Of a stretch of DNA of 64,000 bases, positions 26,137 to 35,689 are shown in pieces (position 1 is the stretch's first letter; each line of letters begins with the position of its first letter). A program made the position numbers and the translations under genes. Origin of the DNA: Saccharospirillum sp. MSK14-1 (lineage in GTDB: Bacteria > Pseudomonadota > Gammaproteobacteria > Pseudomonadales > Natronospirillaceae); contig NZ_MIES01000033.1 in assembly GCF_003054965.1 (NCBI RefSeq), positions 682,001 to 746,000 on the forward strand. The letters are read 5' to 3'. Below the pieces are notes generated by a model. That model was not told where the DNA came from. It did no database searches and was given only the letters and a program-made list of their open reading frames with translations.

Positions 26137-28041
26137 CTACGGGGCCAGAGTGAATTCCAGTTTTGAACCGGTGTTTTCTTTAATGCGAACGGTGAGTTTT
26201 TGCTCCAGGCTATAGCTCGTCGTTTCGCTTTTCATCTGCATACGCAGGGCATCGTAACTGAACTTTTCGTCGCCGCTGCGTAAGTCAACAAAGCCACTGG
26301 CGCCATTGTCGTCCAGCTGCACAATCAAGCCACCAGCGTTGATATGGACCACCGTTGCAGCCCAGTCCTGGTCTTTTTGACCCGCTAACCACTGCAGACG
26401 CAGGTGGTTTTCTACCTCATTGGCGGCTTTGCGACTGCCACTCAGTTTCTCATTCAGTACGTCAACCAACGCAGGGCTGGCTTTTAACGGCTGATTATTG
26501 AGTTTGGCCTTGATCACACGATGCAGGTGCAGGTCGCTGAATTTTCGAATCGGACTGGTGACGGTGGTGTATTGCTCGAAACCCAGTCCAAAATGCGCGG
26601 CTGCCTGGCCAGTCCAAAGGCCGCGTTCGAGGCGCTTTTGCAAAACTTTCTGGAGTGGGAAGTCAGTGCAGTCGCGTGCAGCACGCATGATGGTGCGATA
26701 ACCATCCAAGGTATTGCCGTCACAATCGGCCACGGTTGGTGCGTAATCGCGCAGCAGGCCTTTCAGCTCTTCTTCACGCTCACTGCGAAAGCCGGGGTGC
26801 GTCATAAACAACGCCTCATCTTCAACCAGCCAGGCGGCGGTGATGCGATTGGTGGCCAGCATACTTTCTTCTACCAAGCTGTGCGCAGTAGTGCGTTCTT
26901 CGCGGACGACGTCGGTGACGTTCAATTCATCATCGACGCGAATGCGATAATCCGGGCGGTCCGCCATTACCAGCGCATTGTTTTCGCGCCAGCCGCGCAG
27001 TGCCTGACAGCAGGCTCGGAGGGTTTCCAGGTGCCAATGTTGCGCGGGAATCGGCTCTTCACCATCCAGCCAGCGACTGACATCGGTATAGCTGAGCTTC
27101 GCGGTGGAACGGATGCGCGCGGGGGTGATGGCGAGCTTCGCCAGGTTGCCATCGCGCTCGACGTGCAGATGAAACACCAGCGCCAGTCGAGTGGTGTCCG
27201 GAACCAGGGAGCACAGATCTTCAGCCAGTCGCTTGGGCAACATGTCCAGTGGCATGCCGGGCAAGTAGGTGGTGGTCAGTCGCTCCAGCGCCGCTATACC
27301 GAGCGGGGAATTTGAGCTGAACCAAGCGGAAGGGTCGGCAATGGCGACGCGCAACAGCCAGCCATCGTCGGTTTCTTCGGCAAAGAGCGCATCATCCATG
27401 TCGCGTGTGCTGGCGGCATCGATGGTGACAAAGGGCAGGTCGGTCAGATCTTCGCGGTCGTCCAGTTGTTCGATCAGCTGTTCGTCAAGGGCGTCGGCGG
27501 CGGCCAGTTCTTCAGCGCTGAAATCGGTCGTTAGGCCGTATTTCTCGATGGCCAGGCGATGCCAGGTACCGGCTTCGTCTTCGGCGCCGAGAATGGCTTC
27601 GATTTCTGCCTGAGCTTTACCGGTTTCCCAGGGATGGCGGGTGACGCTGGCTTTAACCCACTGGCCGGACTGAGCGTCGGCGGTTTTCTTGGGCGGCACA
27701 AACAGCCATTTGCCATGACCCGCCGCTTCCGGTTCAACGCCCTGGGCTTTGCCGCGTTCCACATAACGGCCAACAAAGGTATTCAGTTCGCTGCTTTCCA
27801 GTGCTTCCAGGCTGGCGCGCAGTTTGCCATCGCTTTGTTCTTCGACCACAAAGGTCACTTGGTCACCGGGGAAAACGCGAGCCATTTCTTCCGGCGGCAG
27901 GAAATATTCCAGACCGTCGTCACCGACCACAAAACCGAAACTGCGGCCTGTGCCTTTGATGCGGCCAGTCAGGCGCGGCTGGGTGGACTGGATATCGGAT
28001 TTCAGCGATTGCAGCTGCGCAAGAGCGTTGGCGTCGAGCAT
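26137..28041 (-). CDS. rnb: exoribonuclease II
   Basis: A 634-residue 3'-5' exonuclease of the RNB family that degrades single-stranded RNA in the cytoplasm. N-terminal cold-shock domains (TGRIKGTGRSFGFVVGDD) are followed by the RNB core, with the metal-binding Asp cluster DAASTRDMDDALF, the family signature YTTVTSPIRKFSDLHLHR and a C-terminal S1 domain (VRIKENTGSKLEFTLAP end). The length and lack of the long basic tail fit RNase II rather than RNase R. It is transcribed toward galE; the facing terminator lies between them. Confidence 0.9.
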   Translation of the reverse strand: MLDANALAQLQSLKSDIQSTQPRLTGRIKGTGRSFGFVVGDDGLEYFLPPEEMARVFPGDQVTFVVEEQSDGKLRASLEALESSELNTFVGRYVERGKAQGVEPEAAGHGKWLFVPPKKTADAQSGQWVKASVTRHPWETGKAQAEIEAILGAEDEAGTWHRLAIEKYGLTTDFSAEELAAADALDEQLIEQLDDREDLTDLPFVTIDAASTRDMDDALFAEETDDGWLLRVAIADPSAWFSSNSPLGIAALERLTTTYLPGMPLDMLPKRLAEDLCSLVPDTTRLALVFHLHVERDGNLAKLAITPARIRSTAKLSYTDVSRWLDGEEPIPAQHWHLETLRACCQALRGWRENNALVMADRPDYRIRVDDELNVTDVVREERTTAHSLVEESMLATNRITAAWLVEDEALFMTHPGFRSEREEELKGLLRDYAPTVADCDGNTLDGYRTIMRAARDCTDFPLQKVLQKRLERGLWTGQAAAHFGLGFEQYTTVTSPIRKFSDLHLHRVIKAKLNNQPLKASPALVDVLNEKLSGSRKAANEVENHLRLQWLAGQKDQDWAATVVHINAGGLIVQLDDNGASGFVDLRSGDEKFSYDALRMQMKSETTSYSLEQKLTVRIKENTGSKLEFTLAP

Positions 28042-28102
28042 AGTGGAGAGCGTGCCTGTTCGAATTAACCGGCGCGGCAGTATAACGGAATCGCCGCGCT
28101 TT

Positions 28103-29143
28103 TTACTCCCCCCAGTTCTTCAGGTTTTCCAGAAATGTTTCGGTGCGCTCGATGGCGGCCAGTATCTCCGGGTCATCCGGTTTTAACTGCAAAGCTTCAC
28201 GCCACACAGCGAGAGCCTCTTGCAGCAACCCCTGGCCATAGAGCAGCCGGCCCCGCTCAAGCAAGGCCGCCGCTTGCGCATCAATGCGCCGTTGCAGTTG
28301 AGGTTGCAAAGTCGAACTGACGTCGGCGTCGATTTCCTGGATTTCACCCAGCAGACGCCTGGCGCCGATCAGGTCATTAAAACGCAGCGACTGTTCGAAC
28401 TGGGCCTGCAGCTGTGGCAGTTGTTGCTTAGCGGCCGCGGCTTGCTGTTGGCGTTGTTGCTGGCGTTCGTCGCGCTGGGCCTGACGAATATTGAACAACA
28501 GGTCTTCACTGAGGTCGTTCGGCGCCAGTTGATTCGACAATGTCAGTGCTTCGATGGCGGTTTCACTGTCATTTTCGTACAGCGATTGTCGGCCTACAGC
28601 ATAAAGGCCGCGTGACACCTGATTCAGCTCCTGTTGATAAGCGCGATAGCGTTGCTGGGCAAAAAAGCCATCAGGGCTGGCCTGCAGCAACTGTTCTTCA
28701 CTGGGGCGGGTCGCAAGCAAATAGCGGCCGTACTCCATGGCGATGGCCCGCTGGCTTAATTGAATGCTGTGCAGGCGACGTTGTTCATATGCTTGGCGTT
28801 GGCTAATCAGTTCGGGTGCGTCGGGGAGGTGATCGAGCGCCTCGTCCATTACCTCAATCGCACCGGGCCAATCACCGTCAGCCTCGAATTCGGCGGCACG
28901 CTCCAGTTGTTGTTCGATGTAGTCGCCGCGCTGTGATTCGATTTCTGCAATGCGCGGCGCCAGCGAATTGAAACCCGGATGGTCAGGCGGCACCGCGCGT
29001 AAGGCGTCGAGCGCCCGGTTGTAGCGATGCTCCGCAACCCAGCCGTCGACCTGAGTGGTTAGGTCGCCGCCCTGGCTTAATAAGGTGCTGCAGCCACCGA
29101 TCATCAACAAAGAGGGCAACAACAGTGAACATATCAGGCGCAT
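28103..29143 (-). CDS. TPR-like lipoprotein of unknown function
   Basis: 346 residues. An N-terminal signal with a lipobox (LLMIGGCST, Cys at residue 18) predicts a lipid-anchored periplasmic protein. The rest is almost entirely helical with TPR-like repeats (WPGAIEVMDEALDHLPDAPEL; LLQEALAVWREALQLKPDDPEI near the end) and a Gln-rich coiled-coil stretch. It is 10 bases downstream of the cyclase gene, so the two are probably co-transcribed. I do not recognise the family; a scaffold role for the cyclase's sensing is only a guess. Confidence 0.8.
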   Translation of the reverse strand: MRLICSLLLPSLLMIGGCSTLLSQGGDLTTQVDGWVAEHRYNRALDALRAVPPDHPGFNSLAPRIAEIESQRGDYIEQQLERAAEFEADGDWPGAIEVMDEALDHLPDAPELISQRQAYEQRRLHSIQLSQRAIAMEYGRYLLATRPSEEQLLQASPDGFFAQQRYRAYQQELNQVSRGLYAVGRQSLYENDSETAIEALTLSNQLAPNDLSEDLLFNIRQAQRDERQQQRQQQAAAAKQQLPQLQAQFEQSLRFNDLIGARRLLGEIQEIDADVSSTLQPQLQRRIDAQAAALLERGRLLYGQGLLQEALAVWREALQLKPDDPEILAAIERTETFLENLKNWGE

Positions 29144-29153
29144 CGGTGAACAC

Positions 29154-30515
29154 TCAGTGGGCGACCGGCTTGGTGAGCCAGTCTGTGATGGTTAACGCAT
29201 CCACCTTAGCCTGGAAGCCTTTCACCTGAATGCTGACGGTGTTTTCGGTACCCAGTGGGTGGCTGTGCTGGATGGCGTCATAAAAGGTTTTATCCGTCAT
29301 GATTTGTCCGTGCTCGGCCCGGTCGCACAGGCGCGAGGCGAGGTTGGCCGGTTCTCCAATGACGGTGTATTGCAGGCGTTCATGGGAACCCAGCAAACCG
29401 GCCAGCAAGACGCCACCACTGAGACCAATGCGAATGTTCAGGCAAGGCAGGTTGCGCGCTTCACGGTCTCGATTCATCTCAATAATGCGCTCGCGAATGG
29501 CGATGGCGCATTGCATGGCGTGGTAGCGATGTTCAGGGTCGGGTTGCGGACAGCCGAACAGTAACATCGCGCAGTCGCCAATGTATTTGTCGACGTTACC
29601 TTGATAGCGATGGCAGATATTCGCGAATTCGGTGAAATACAAATTAAGAATCTCGGCGACTTCTTCCGGATTGCGCCCTTCGCTGAAGGCGGTATAGCCC
29701 ACCAAATCGACAAAGATGACGGAAGCTTCAACCCGGCGACCTTCCTGATTCGGTTCTACATCATCCTGGGCCATGTAGCGTGCGGCAACCGGGTTGCTGA
29801 CAAAGCGCGAAAACAGTCGTTCGACGCGGTCTTTCTGTTGCAGACCCTGTGCCATGGTATTAAACGATTCGGTCAACGCTTTGAATTCACCACTGTGTTG
29901 TTGGCGAATTCGGAAACCGTACTGACCCGATTCAATGGCGTGCGTCCCTGCAATTAGATCGTTCACCGGTTTGCCCAGCGAACGTCCCAGACGAACCGCC
30001 ACCAAGGTAATACTCAGTACCAGTAATAACACCACGAGAATACCCGAGCGCACGACCGCTGCCTGGCTGGCAACCAAGGCCGATTTATCGAGCCCGACCC
30101 AAGCGCTACCGCCATTAACATCGCGGAAAACGATGGGCGAATAAAACCAGGTGATGTCATTTTCACCGAGGCGGCTGCCGCTGTCGGCAACGCCGTCGCC
30201 GCCATTTAAGAAAGGCCGATAGCGCCCGGCATCTGCCAGCATATTGCCCTGTCGATTAAACACCGCCACCGATGCCACCACGGCCTGTTCGTTCAGCGAA
30301 TGCACCAGGCTGTTCAAGCTCAGCGCGTCTTCTGTGAAGACCATTTCGACGGAGGCCGCGCCCAGCTGAGCAGCCAGGGCATCGCCGGTGTCATTAAACT
30401 GCGTTTCCATCATTGAAAACTGACGGTAGACCAGGGTGTAACCGAGGATGCTGGAGGCGAGCAGAACCAACAGGGTCATGATCAGAGCCAGTTTGTGGCC
30501 GAAATGCCATCTCAT
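29154..30515 (-). CDS. membrane class III adenylate/guanylate cyclase with HAMP domain
   Basis: 453 residues: an N-terminal membrane helix (residues 8-30), a periplasmic sensor of about 130 residues, a second helix (VRSGILVVLLLVLSITLVAV), a HAMP domain and a C-terminal class III cyclase domain. The metal-binding aspartates appear in VIFVDLVGYT and YIGDCAMLLFG, and the substrate region in VIGEPANLASRLCD. It should make a cyclic nucleotide in response to a periplasmic signal. Whether it is cAMP or cGMP cannot be read with confidence. A TPR lipoprotein follows 10 bases later. Confidence 0.88.
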   Translation of the reverse strand: MRWHFGHKLALIMTLLVLLASSILGYTLVYRQFSMMETQFNDTGDALAAQLGAASVEMVFTEDALSLNSLVHSLNEQAVVASVAVFNRQGNMLADAGRYRPFLNGGDGVADSGSRLGENDITWFYSPIVFRDVNGGSAWVGLDKSALVASQAAVVRSGILVVLLLVLSITLVAVRLGRSLGKPVNDLIAGTHAIESGQYGFRIRQQHSGEFKALTESFNTMAQGLQQKDRVERLFSRFVSNPVAARYMAQDDVEPNQEGRRVEASVIFVDLVGYTAFSEGRNPEEVAEILNLYFTEFANICHRYQGNVDKYIGDCAMLLFGCPQPDPEHRYHAMQCAIAIRERIIEMNRDREARNLPCLNIRIGLSGGVLLAGLLGSHERLQYTVIGEPANLASRLCDRAEHGQIMTDKTFYDAIQHSHPLGTENTVSIQVKGFQAKVDALTITDWLTKPVAH

Positions 30516-30685
30516 TGTTGTGCCGTGTGACGGTGGTGGACGTATCGCTTGAGCATAACATCGACATCGCCGAATCGCTCACTTGGTGCTATTGGGTGTC
30601 AGGACGACGAAAATGTGCGCTGGTTATCGCAAATAGTTCGACCGTGGGCTAGGCCTTTGCCGCTGTATCGTTAGAATGCGCCGCC

Positions 30686-30988
30686 ATGACAGACGCTTCT
30701 CTTTTTCAATCTCTTCTGCTCCACGCTCAGTGGTTTGCGGCATTGCTATTCGTACCGCTGGTGTGCTTTTTGGAAGCCGCCCGTTCCTCCGTGATATGCC
30801 GCTGGAGTGTGTTGCTCAGTGGATACTTGGTTCAGTACGGCTTAATCGCCTGCCTGATTGGCAGCGGTTTTTCCCAGCAGGCCATCATTCTGATCGGTTC
30901 GGTCGCGGCCTACGCCTGGATTCGATTGTTCGCTGGCTGGTTAAAACGCTATTCAGTCGCCGCTCGACAAAGCGACCCCACTCAGTAA
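30686..30988 (+). CDS. small hypothetical membrane protein
   Basis: 100 residues with three hydrophobic segments (roughly residues 12-27, 40-60 and 65-82) and a short basic, soluble end. No family is recognised. It begins at ATG 30686 without a strong Shine-Dalgarno and lies about 96 bases before the MscS gene on the same strand. The coding strength is only moderate. Confidence 0.5.
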   Translation: MTDASLFQSLLLHAQWFAALLFVPLVCFLEAARSSVICRWSVLLSGYLVQYGLIACLIGSGFSQQAIILIGSVAAYAWIRLFAGWLKRYSVAARQSDPTQ

Positions 30989-31084
30989 CCTCAGATTTTT
31001 TCCTGCAGCGCCCCCGTGTCTATGGTTATCATGGGCGGTTCATCGATTCAGCGCGTTATAAATTCGAGCATGAAGGAGTCTGGC

Positions 31085-32266
31085 GTGGAAGAAACCCTGA
31101 AAGAGAGTGTCAATACGGTTGTCGATCTGCTTAATCTGGGGCGGGATAACGCTTGGATTGTCCAGGTTTTTGCCATTGTTCTGGCTACCTTGATCGCCAG
31201 TTATATTGCCAAAAAAGTCTTCGATCGCCTTGAGAAGGGGGCTGCTAAAACCCGCACTTTTTGGGACGACCTGCTGGTTCATTCGGCACGGAAACCGGTT
31301 CGACTGTTCATCTGGGTCAATGGTCTGTTGTTGGCCACGTCGATTGTCCGCCGTATATCCGATGAGCCGATCTTCGACATCGTCGACCCGGTGCGCGAAG
31401 TGTCCTTTATCGTCATTTTCGCCTGGTTTATGACGTCCTTTATTCAGCGTGGCGAAGCCACCGCTCAAGACCCCAATCTGGTGCGCAAGCCGCTCGACGC
31501 CACCACCGCCTCAGCGCTGGGTAAGCTGCTGCGGTTGTCGGTGTTGATTACTACCGCGCTGGTGGTTTTACAGGCACTGGGTTTCAGCGTTTCCGGTGTG
31601 CTGGCTTTTGGGGGTATCGGCGGTATTGCGGTCGGTTTTGCCGCCAAAGATCTGCTGGCAAATTTCTTCGGCGGGTTGATGGTGTATCTGGACCAGCCGT
31701 TTCGAGTGGGTGACTGGATTCGCTCACCCGACCAGGAAATTGAAGGCACGGTGGAACACATCGGCTGGCGTCTGACGCGTATTCGCACCTTTGATAAGCG
31801 TCCGCTGTATGTCCCCAATGCCACCTTCGTCAGCATCTCCGTGGAGAACCCGTCACGGATGCTGAATCGGCGTATCTTTGAAACCATTGGCGTGCGTTAT
31901 TCGGATGCCAACAAGGTCGGCGATATTGTGAAAGCCGTTCGCGAGATGTTGGAATCGCATGAGGACATCGATACCCAGTCAACGCTGATTGTGAACGTGA
32001 ATAAATTTGCGGCTTCATCCATCGATTTCTTTGTTTACACCTTCACGAAGACCACCGACTGGGTGACCTATCACGCGGTGAAGCAGAACGTGATGTTGCG
32101 CATTATCGACATCATTGATGAGCACGAAGCAGAGATCGCTTTCCCAACGCAGACGCTGCATTTCGCGTCGCCGGAAGACGAGGGTGGTCGGGCTGCGGCG
32201 GCAAGAGTGGAAACGCCCGATTCTGGTAAGACCACGGCTGGGCCGGATGTAGGCGAAGATTCCTGA
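31085..32266 (+). CDS. small-conductance mechanosensitive channel (MscS family)
   Basis: About 393 residues. Three to four membrane helices precede the pore-lining segment, with glycine/alanine packing GVLAFGGIGGIAVGFAAKD, then the MscS beta domain (LDQPFRVGDWI, GTVEHIGWRLTRIRTFD, VPNATF) and a cytoplasmic alpha/beta cage. The family opens under membrane tension to release solutes on osmotic downshift. GTG at 31085 is chosen because AAGGAG lies 6 bases upstream; earlier in-frame starts (31016, 31070) lack a site. The C-terminal 40 residues are disordered and acidic. A strong terminator follows. Confidence 0.88.
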   Translation: MEETLKESVNTVVDLLNLGRDNAWIVQVFAIVLATLIASYIAKKVFDRLEKGAAKTRTFWDDLLVHSARKPVRLFIWVNGLLLATSIVRRISDEPIFDIVDPVREVSFIVIFAWFMTSFIQRGEATAQDPNLVRKPLDATTASALGKLLRLSVLITTALVVLQALGFSVSGVLAFGGIGGIAVGFAAKDLLANFFGGLMVYLDQPFRVGDWIRSPDQEIEGTVEHIGWRLTRIRTFDKRPLYVPNATFVSISVENPSRMLNRRIFETIGVRYSDANKVGDIVKAVREMLESHEDIDTQSTLIVNVNKFAASSIDFFVYTFTKTTDWVTYHAVKQNVMLRIIDIIDEHEAEIAFPTQTLHFASPEDEGGRAAAARVETPDSGKTTAGPDVGEDS

Positions 32267-32301
32267 TCGCGGTCAAGCCGCACTGCCGTGAACTAAAGAG
32301 T

Positions 32302-32331
32302 CAGCCACCCTCAGCGGTGGCTGCTTTTTTT
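32302..32331 (+). terminator. rho-independent terminator after the MscS gene
   Basis: CAGCCACC and GGTGGCTG pair around a 6-base loop, followed by C and seven T residues. The hairpin overlaps the last codons of the convergent Trm112 gene. Confidence 0.85.
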
Positions 32332-32526
32332 AGACAACCAGTATTCGTATTCTTCCTGGCCCAAAGCGCGCGCTTCGTCTTCGAGCATTACCGGAATGCC
32401 ATCGCGGATGGGGTAGGCCAGTTTAGCCGCCGTGGAAATCAGCTCACTTTTTTCCCGGTCGACCTGCAAAGGTGCTTTGGTAACCGGACACACCAGAATA
32501 TTCAGCAGTTGTTTATCAATCATCAT
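32311..32526 (-). CDS. Trm112 family protein (YcaR type)
   Basis: 71 residues, the usual length of the bacterial UPF0434/Trm112 family: [21 protein letters not shown] at the start, then [13 protein letters not shown]. One Cys of the zinc-knuckle CPxC motif is kept (CPVTK), but the second is a Thr, as in many bacterial members. The function in bacteria is unclear; eukaryotic Trm112 activates methyltransferases. ATG 32526 has AAGGA eight bases upstream. It overlaps yidD by 11 bases. Confidence 0.85.
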   Translation of the reverse strand: MMIDKQLLNILVCPVTKAPLQVDREKSELISTAAKLAYPIRDGIPVMLEDEARALGQEEYEYWLSKKSSHR

Positions 32527-32773
32527 GGTTTGAATCCTTGTTACGATCGTGCAGAGGTACGCCCGGTACCGGATCAATGCCGCCCGGATGGCCCGGATGG
32601 CAACGTGCAATGCGTTTGGCCGCTAACCAACTGCCTTTAATGGCGCCGTGATGACGCAGGGCGACCAGTGCGTATTCTGAGCAGGTTGGGTAGAAGCGGC
32701 AGCGTGGGCCGAGCAGTGGACTGATCAGCCAGCGATACAAATAAACCAGGGCGATCAGCGGCCACTTCAACAT
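32516..32773 (-). CDS. yidD: membrane protein insertion efficiency factor YidD
   Basis: 85 residues with the complete family pattern: an N-terminal amphipathic/hydrophobic helix [28 protein letters not shown], and the [12 protein letters not shown] end. The protein associates with the inner membrane and aids YidC-dependent insertion. In many genomes it sits in rpmH-rnpA-yidD-yidC; here it is detached and forms a tight cluster with cysS (2 bases upstream) and the Trm112 gene (11-base overlap). Confidence 0.92.
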   Translation of the reverse strand: MLKWPLIALVYLYRWLISPLLGPRCRFYPTCSEYALVALRHHGAIKGSWLAAKRIARCHPGHPGGIDPVPGVPLHDRNKDSNHDD

Positions 32774-32775
32774 GC

Positions 32776-34179
32776 TCAGCCTTCGCGCGACCAGCGTGCG
32801 CCTTCACGCGTATCCTGAATCACGATGCCGGCGGCGGCGAGTTCATCGCGAATGGCGTCGGCGCGGGCAAAGTCGCGGTTCTTTTTCGCGCTTTGACGTT
32901 CGGCGACCAAGGCATCAATGGCGTCGTTGCTCAGGCCATCATCGCCCGCGTCGCCACCTTGGAACCACTGTTCCGGCTGCTGCTGCAAAATACCCAGTGT
33001 TTCAGCGACAGCGAGAATCTCACCTTTCAAACGGGCCCGTTCTTCGCGGTCGCTGGTTTTGAAAAAGCGATTGCTGGCTTCATGCAAAGCCGCCAACGCG
33101 CGCGGTGTGTTCAAATCGTCCAGCAACGCCTGGAATGCATCCAGCTTGAGCGGATCTTCCGGTGCGATGGCGTCAAGGCCTTCGCTGTCGCGCAATACCG
33201 TATACAGGCGGTCGAGCGTTTGGCGCGTTTGGTGAAGCAGTTGTTCGGACCAATTCAGGTTGGAGCGATAATGTGCCGACAGCAACGCCAGCCGCACCAA
33301 TTCGCCCGGCTGATCGACCAGCAAATCACGTAAGACGGTGAAGTTGCCCAGCGACTTGGACATCTTTTCACCCTGAACGTCGAGCATGGCGTTGTGCACC
33401 CAATAACGCGCATAACCGCTGCCGTCGGCCGGATGATCGGCCACGCAGCACAGACCCTGAGCGCGTTCGTTTTCATGGTGCGGAAACACCAAGTCACTGC
33501 CACCGCCGTGAATGTCGATGGTTTCACCCAGATGTTTGAAAATCATGGCAGTACATTCGGTGTGCCAACCAGGGCGACCGCGGCCCCAGGGGCTGTCCCA
33601 GCCGGGCAGGTCATTCGTGGAGGGTTTCCATAATACGAAGTCGAGCGGGTGACGTTTGTAATCAGCCACTTCGACTCGGGCACCGGCTTGCATGTCATCC
33701 AGTTTGCGGTGTGACAGTCGGCCGTAGTCATCGGCGCTGTCGACCGCGAACAGCACATGGCCATCGCTGACGTAGGCGTTATTGCTGGCAATTAAACGTT
33801 CGATAATATCGATGATTTCATCGATGGTTTCGGTGGCACGCGGCTGAATCGTTGGCGATAAATTGCCCAGGGCTGTCATGTCTTCCTGGTAGGCATCGAT
33901 AAAGCGTTGCGCGTACTGCCCAATATCGACACCTTCGGCCTGAGCGGCGGCGTTAATTTTGTCGTCAACGTCGGTCAGATTGCGCGCGAAAATGACGTTG
34001 GGATACAGCCGGCTGAGCAGGCGATACAGCAGATCGAAGACGGTCGCCGATCGGCCGTTACCAACGTGCACGTAGTTATAGACGGTCGGTCCGCACGCAT
34101 AGAAGGTTACCCGGTTCGGATCGAGCGGTTCGAAGACTTCTTTTTGACCGGACAGGGTGTTGTACAGAGAGAGCGTCAT
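32776..34179 (-). CDS. cysS: cysteinyl-tRNA synthetase
   Basis: Charges tRNA-Cys with cysteine. 467 residues with the zinc-binding [10 protein letters not shown], the class I HIGH-like motif reading HVGNGR (H38-R43), the GWHTECTAM and [10 protein letters not shown] zinc/substrate segments, and KMSKSLGNF. The protein is complete. The HVGN/HIGN form and the C-terminal [17 protein letters not shown] look more like alphaproteobacterial CysS than the E. coli type (HIGHAR), which suggests replacement by transfer. It begins the cysS-yidD-Trm112 cluster. Confidence 0.93.
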   Translation of the reverse strand: MTLSLYNTLSGQKEVFEPLDPNRVTFYACGPTVYNYVHVGNGRSATVFDLLYRLLSRLYPNVIFARNLTDVDDKINAAAQAEGVDIGQYAQRFIDAYQEDMTALGNLSPTIQPRATETIDEIIDIIERLIASNNAYVSDGHVLFAVDSADDYGRLSHRKLDDMQAGARVEVADYKRHPLDFVLWKPSTNDLPGWDSPWGRGRPGWHTECTAMIFKHLGETIDIHGGGSDLVFPHHENERAQGLCCVADHPADGSGYARYWVHNAMLDVQGEKMSKSLGNFTVLRDLLVDQPGELVRLALLSAHYRSNLNWSEQLLHQTRQTLDRLYTVLRDSEGLDAIAPEDPLKLDAFQALLDDLNTPRALAALHEASNRFFKTSDREERARLKGEILAVAETLGILQQQPEQWFQGGDAGDDGLSNDAIDALVAERQSAKKNRDFARADAIRDELAAAGIVIQDTREGARWSREG

Positions 34180-34252
34180 GCGTGCGTTGGAACCTTCTTT
34201 AAATGTCGGACTGGAATTTAAAACGGCAGTTTACCATCGCGCTTGCGGAGCG

Positions 34253-35110
34253 TCATGGCCGATACTCGGCGATGGCGCCCTTGCGCACACCCTCGAACGC
34301 TTTGACGCGCCAGTGTGAATCGGGGTGTTCCCGGCCGAGCTCATTGGCCAGATGCGAAGCGATCAATTCCACCGTGGTATCCGTATTCATGGCATAGCAT
34401 TGTTGGCGCTCCAGCCAGACATCAAAACGGCCTTGCTCGGCGTCGTATCCGACGTGGGTGAGATGGTCTTCACGGCTGTCGAGTGTGTCCTCAGCCGTGA
34501 CCAGATAAATATCCGCAAAACGTTGAGCCCAGTCGCGTTCCGTTTCCGCATCGCGTTGACCGTCGCGCCAGATTTCCACGCGGGATCGGTGACCGTGACA
34601 CAAGCGCTGACAATCCCCCTGATGTTTTTTCAAGCCATGGGCGTAGTGGTAAAAAGCGCCATCAATCTGTTCGGTGTGCAGATGCAAATGCACCTTACGC
34701 ACGTTCGCCGGTACCAGGGTGTTGAGGTGAGCTTCTAAGGCGGGCAAAGCAGCGTCAATGTTGACGCTGGCGCTGTCGAGCTGAAACACCGCTTCGCGCG
34801 GTGCCTGATAGCGAAACTTCAACTGGCCGTTGGTATCGCGGTATTCCAGGTTCAGCCGCTCGCCGTCCTGCTCTTCGACCAGAGTCAGACCGGGTAACGC
34901 CAAGGGCACCACCAGAGTATGGTCCATGCCGCTGTCGAGTGCTTGCTTGAGCAGTTTTTTGACATGACCGAAGTCGAACACCATGCCTTCTTCGTTCAGC
35001 TCGCCTTCCAATTCGACATCGACGATCCAGCTTTCTCCGACCACACCTCGGCTGGGGTGCAGGTAACTGAAATCGAGGACGGTCAGATTGTCGACAAACA
35101 GGCGGCTCAT
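34253..35110 (-). CDS. two-domain 6-pyruvoyl-tetrahydropterin synthase/QueD-like protein
   Basis: 285 residues, about twice a normal QueD. The N-terminal half is a T-fold domain (VFDFGHVKKLLK; DHTLVVPL) that has lost the first zinc His region (FSYLHP). The C-terminal half keeps the zinc and catalytic motif DCQRLCHGHRSRVEI (Cys-x3-HGH) and ends with an EGVRKGA-like segment. The family makes 6-carboxytetrahydropterin for queuosine, or related pterins. Two-domain forms occur in Pseudomonas-like bacteria, but their exact reaction is not settled. There is no other queuosine gene nearby. Confidence 0.75.
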   Translation of the reverse strand: MSRLFVDNLTVLDFSYLHPSRGVVGESWIVDVELEGELNEEGMVFDFGHVKKLLKQALDSGMDHTLVVPLALPGLTLVEEQDGERLNLEYRDTNGQLKFRYQAPREAVFQLDSASVNIDAALPALEAHLNTLVPANVRKVHLHLHTEQIDGAFYHYAHGLKKHQGDCQRLCHGHRSRVEIWRDGQRDAETERDWAQRFADIYLVTAEDTLDSREDHLTHVGYDAEQGRFDVWLERQQCYAMNTDTTVELIASHLANELGREHPDSHWRVKAFEGVRKGAIAEYRP

Positions 35111-35176
35111 GGGGCTTCCGGATCAGTGGCAGTGGTTAGCGGGGCGCGAATTCTAGCACTTTCGCAACGCGATCGC

Positions 35177-35689
35177 TCAATCTTCGATGGGGCCGTCGTA
35201 ACTGAGTGCTTCGACCCAGTATTCCGCCTCACCTGCGGGGGTTTGCACAATCACGTCGTCATCGGCAGTTTTGTTCAGTAAAGCGCGCGCCAAGGGCGAA
35301 TCAATGCTGATGTAGCGTGGGTCGGCATCAAATTCGTCGGGGCCGACAATGCGCATCACCCGTGGCTGATCATCAACATCGATCAAACGAATCCAGGCAC
35401 CAAAAAAGATGCGCTCCGGGTTGTCTGGTCGAGCGGTGACTACCTTCAGGCTTTCCAGTCGTTTGCTGAGAAAGCGCACCCGCCGATCGATTTCACGCAA
35501 CCGTTTCTTGCCGTAAATGTATTCCGCGTTTTCCGAACGATCGCCAAGTTTGGCGGCCTCCGAGACTTCACGGGTGACCTGCGGCCTTTCCACTTTCCAC
35601 AGCTGATGCAGCTCAGCGCGCAGCCGGGCTTCGCCTTCAGGTGTGATGACAGCTGTGGAGCGGGGTCTGGGTGGGCGATAGCGGCTCAT
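35177..35689 (-). CDS. greB: transcription elongation factor GreB
   Basis: 170 residues. The N-terminal coiled coil (ARLRAELHQLWKVERPQVTREVSEAAKLGDRSENAEYIYGKKRLREID) carries the acidic tip D/E residues that enter the RNA polymerase secondary channel; the C-terminal FKBP-like domain follows (RIVGPDEFDADPRYISIDSPLARALL). It rescues backtracked polymerase by stimulating transcript cleavage. The basic start (SRYRPPRPRST) is typical of GreB rather than GreA. ATG 35689 overlaps the mnmC stop by four bases (ATGA). Confidence 0.93.
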   Translation of the reverse strand: MSRYRPPRPRSTAVITPEGEARLRAELHQLWKVERPQVTREVSEAAKLGDRSENAEYIYGKKRLREIDRRVRFLSKRLESLKVVTARPDNPERIFFGAWIRLIDVDDQPRVMRIVGPDEFDADPRYISIDSPLARALLNKTADDDVIVQTPAGEAEYWVEALSYDGPIED

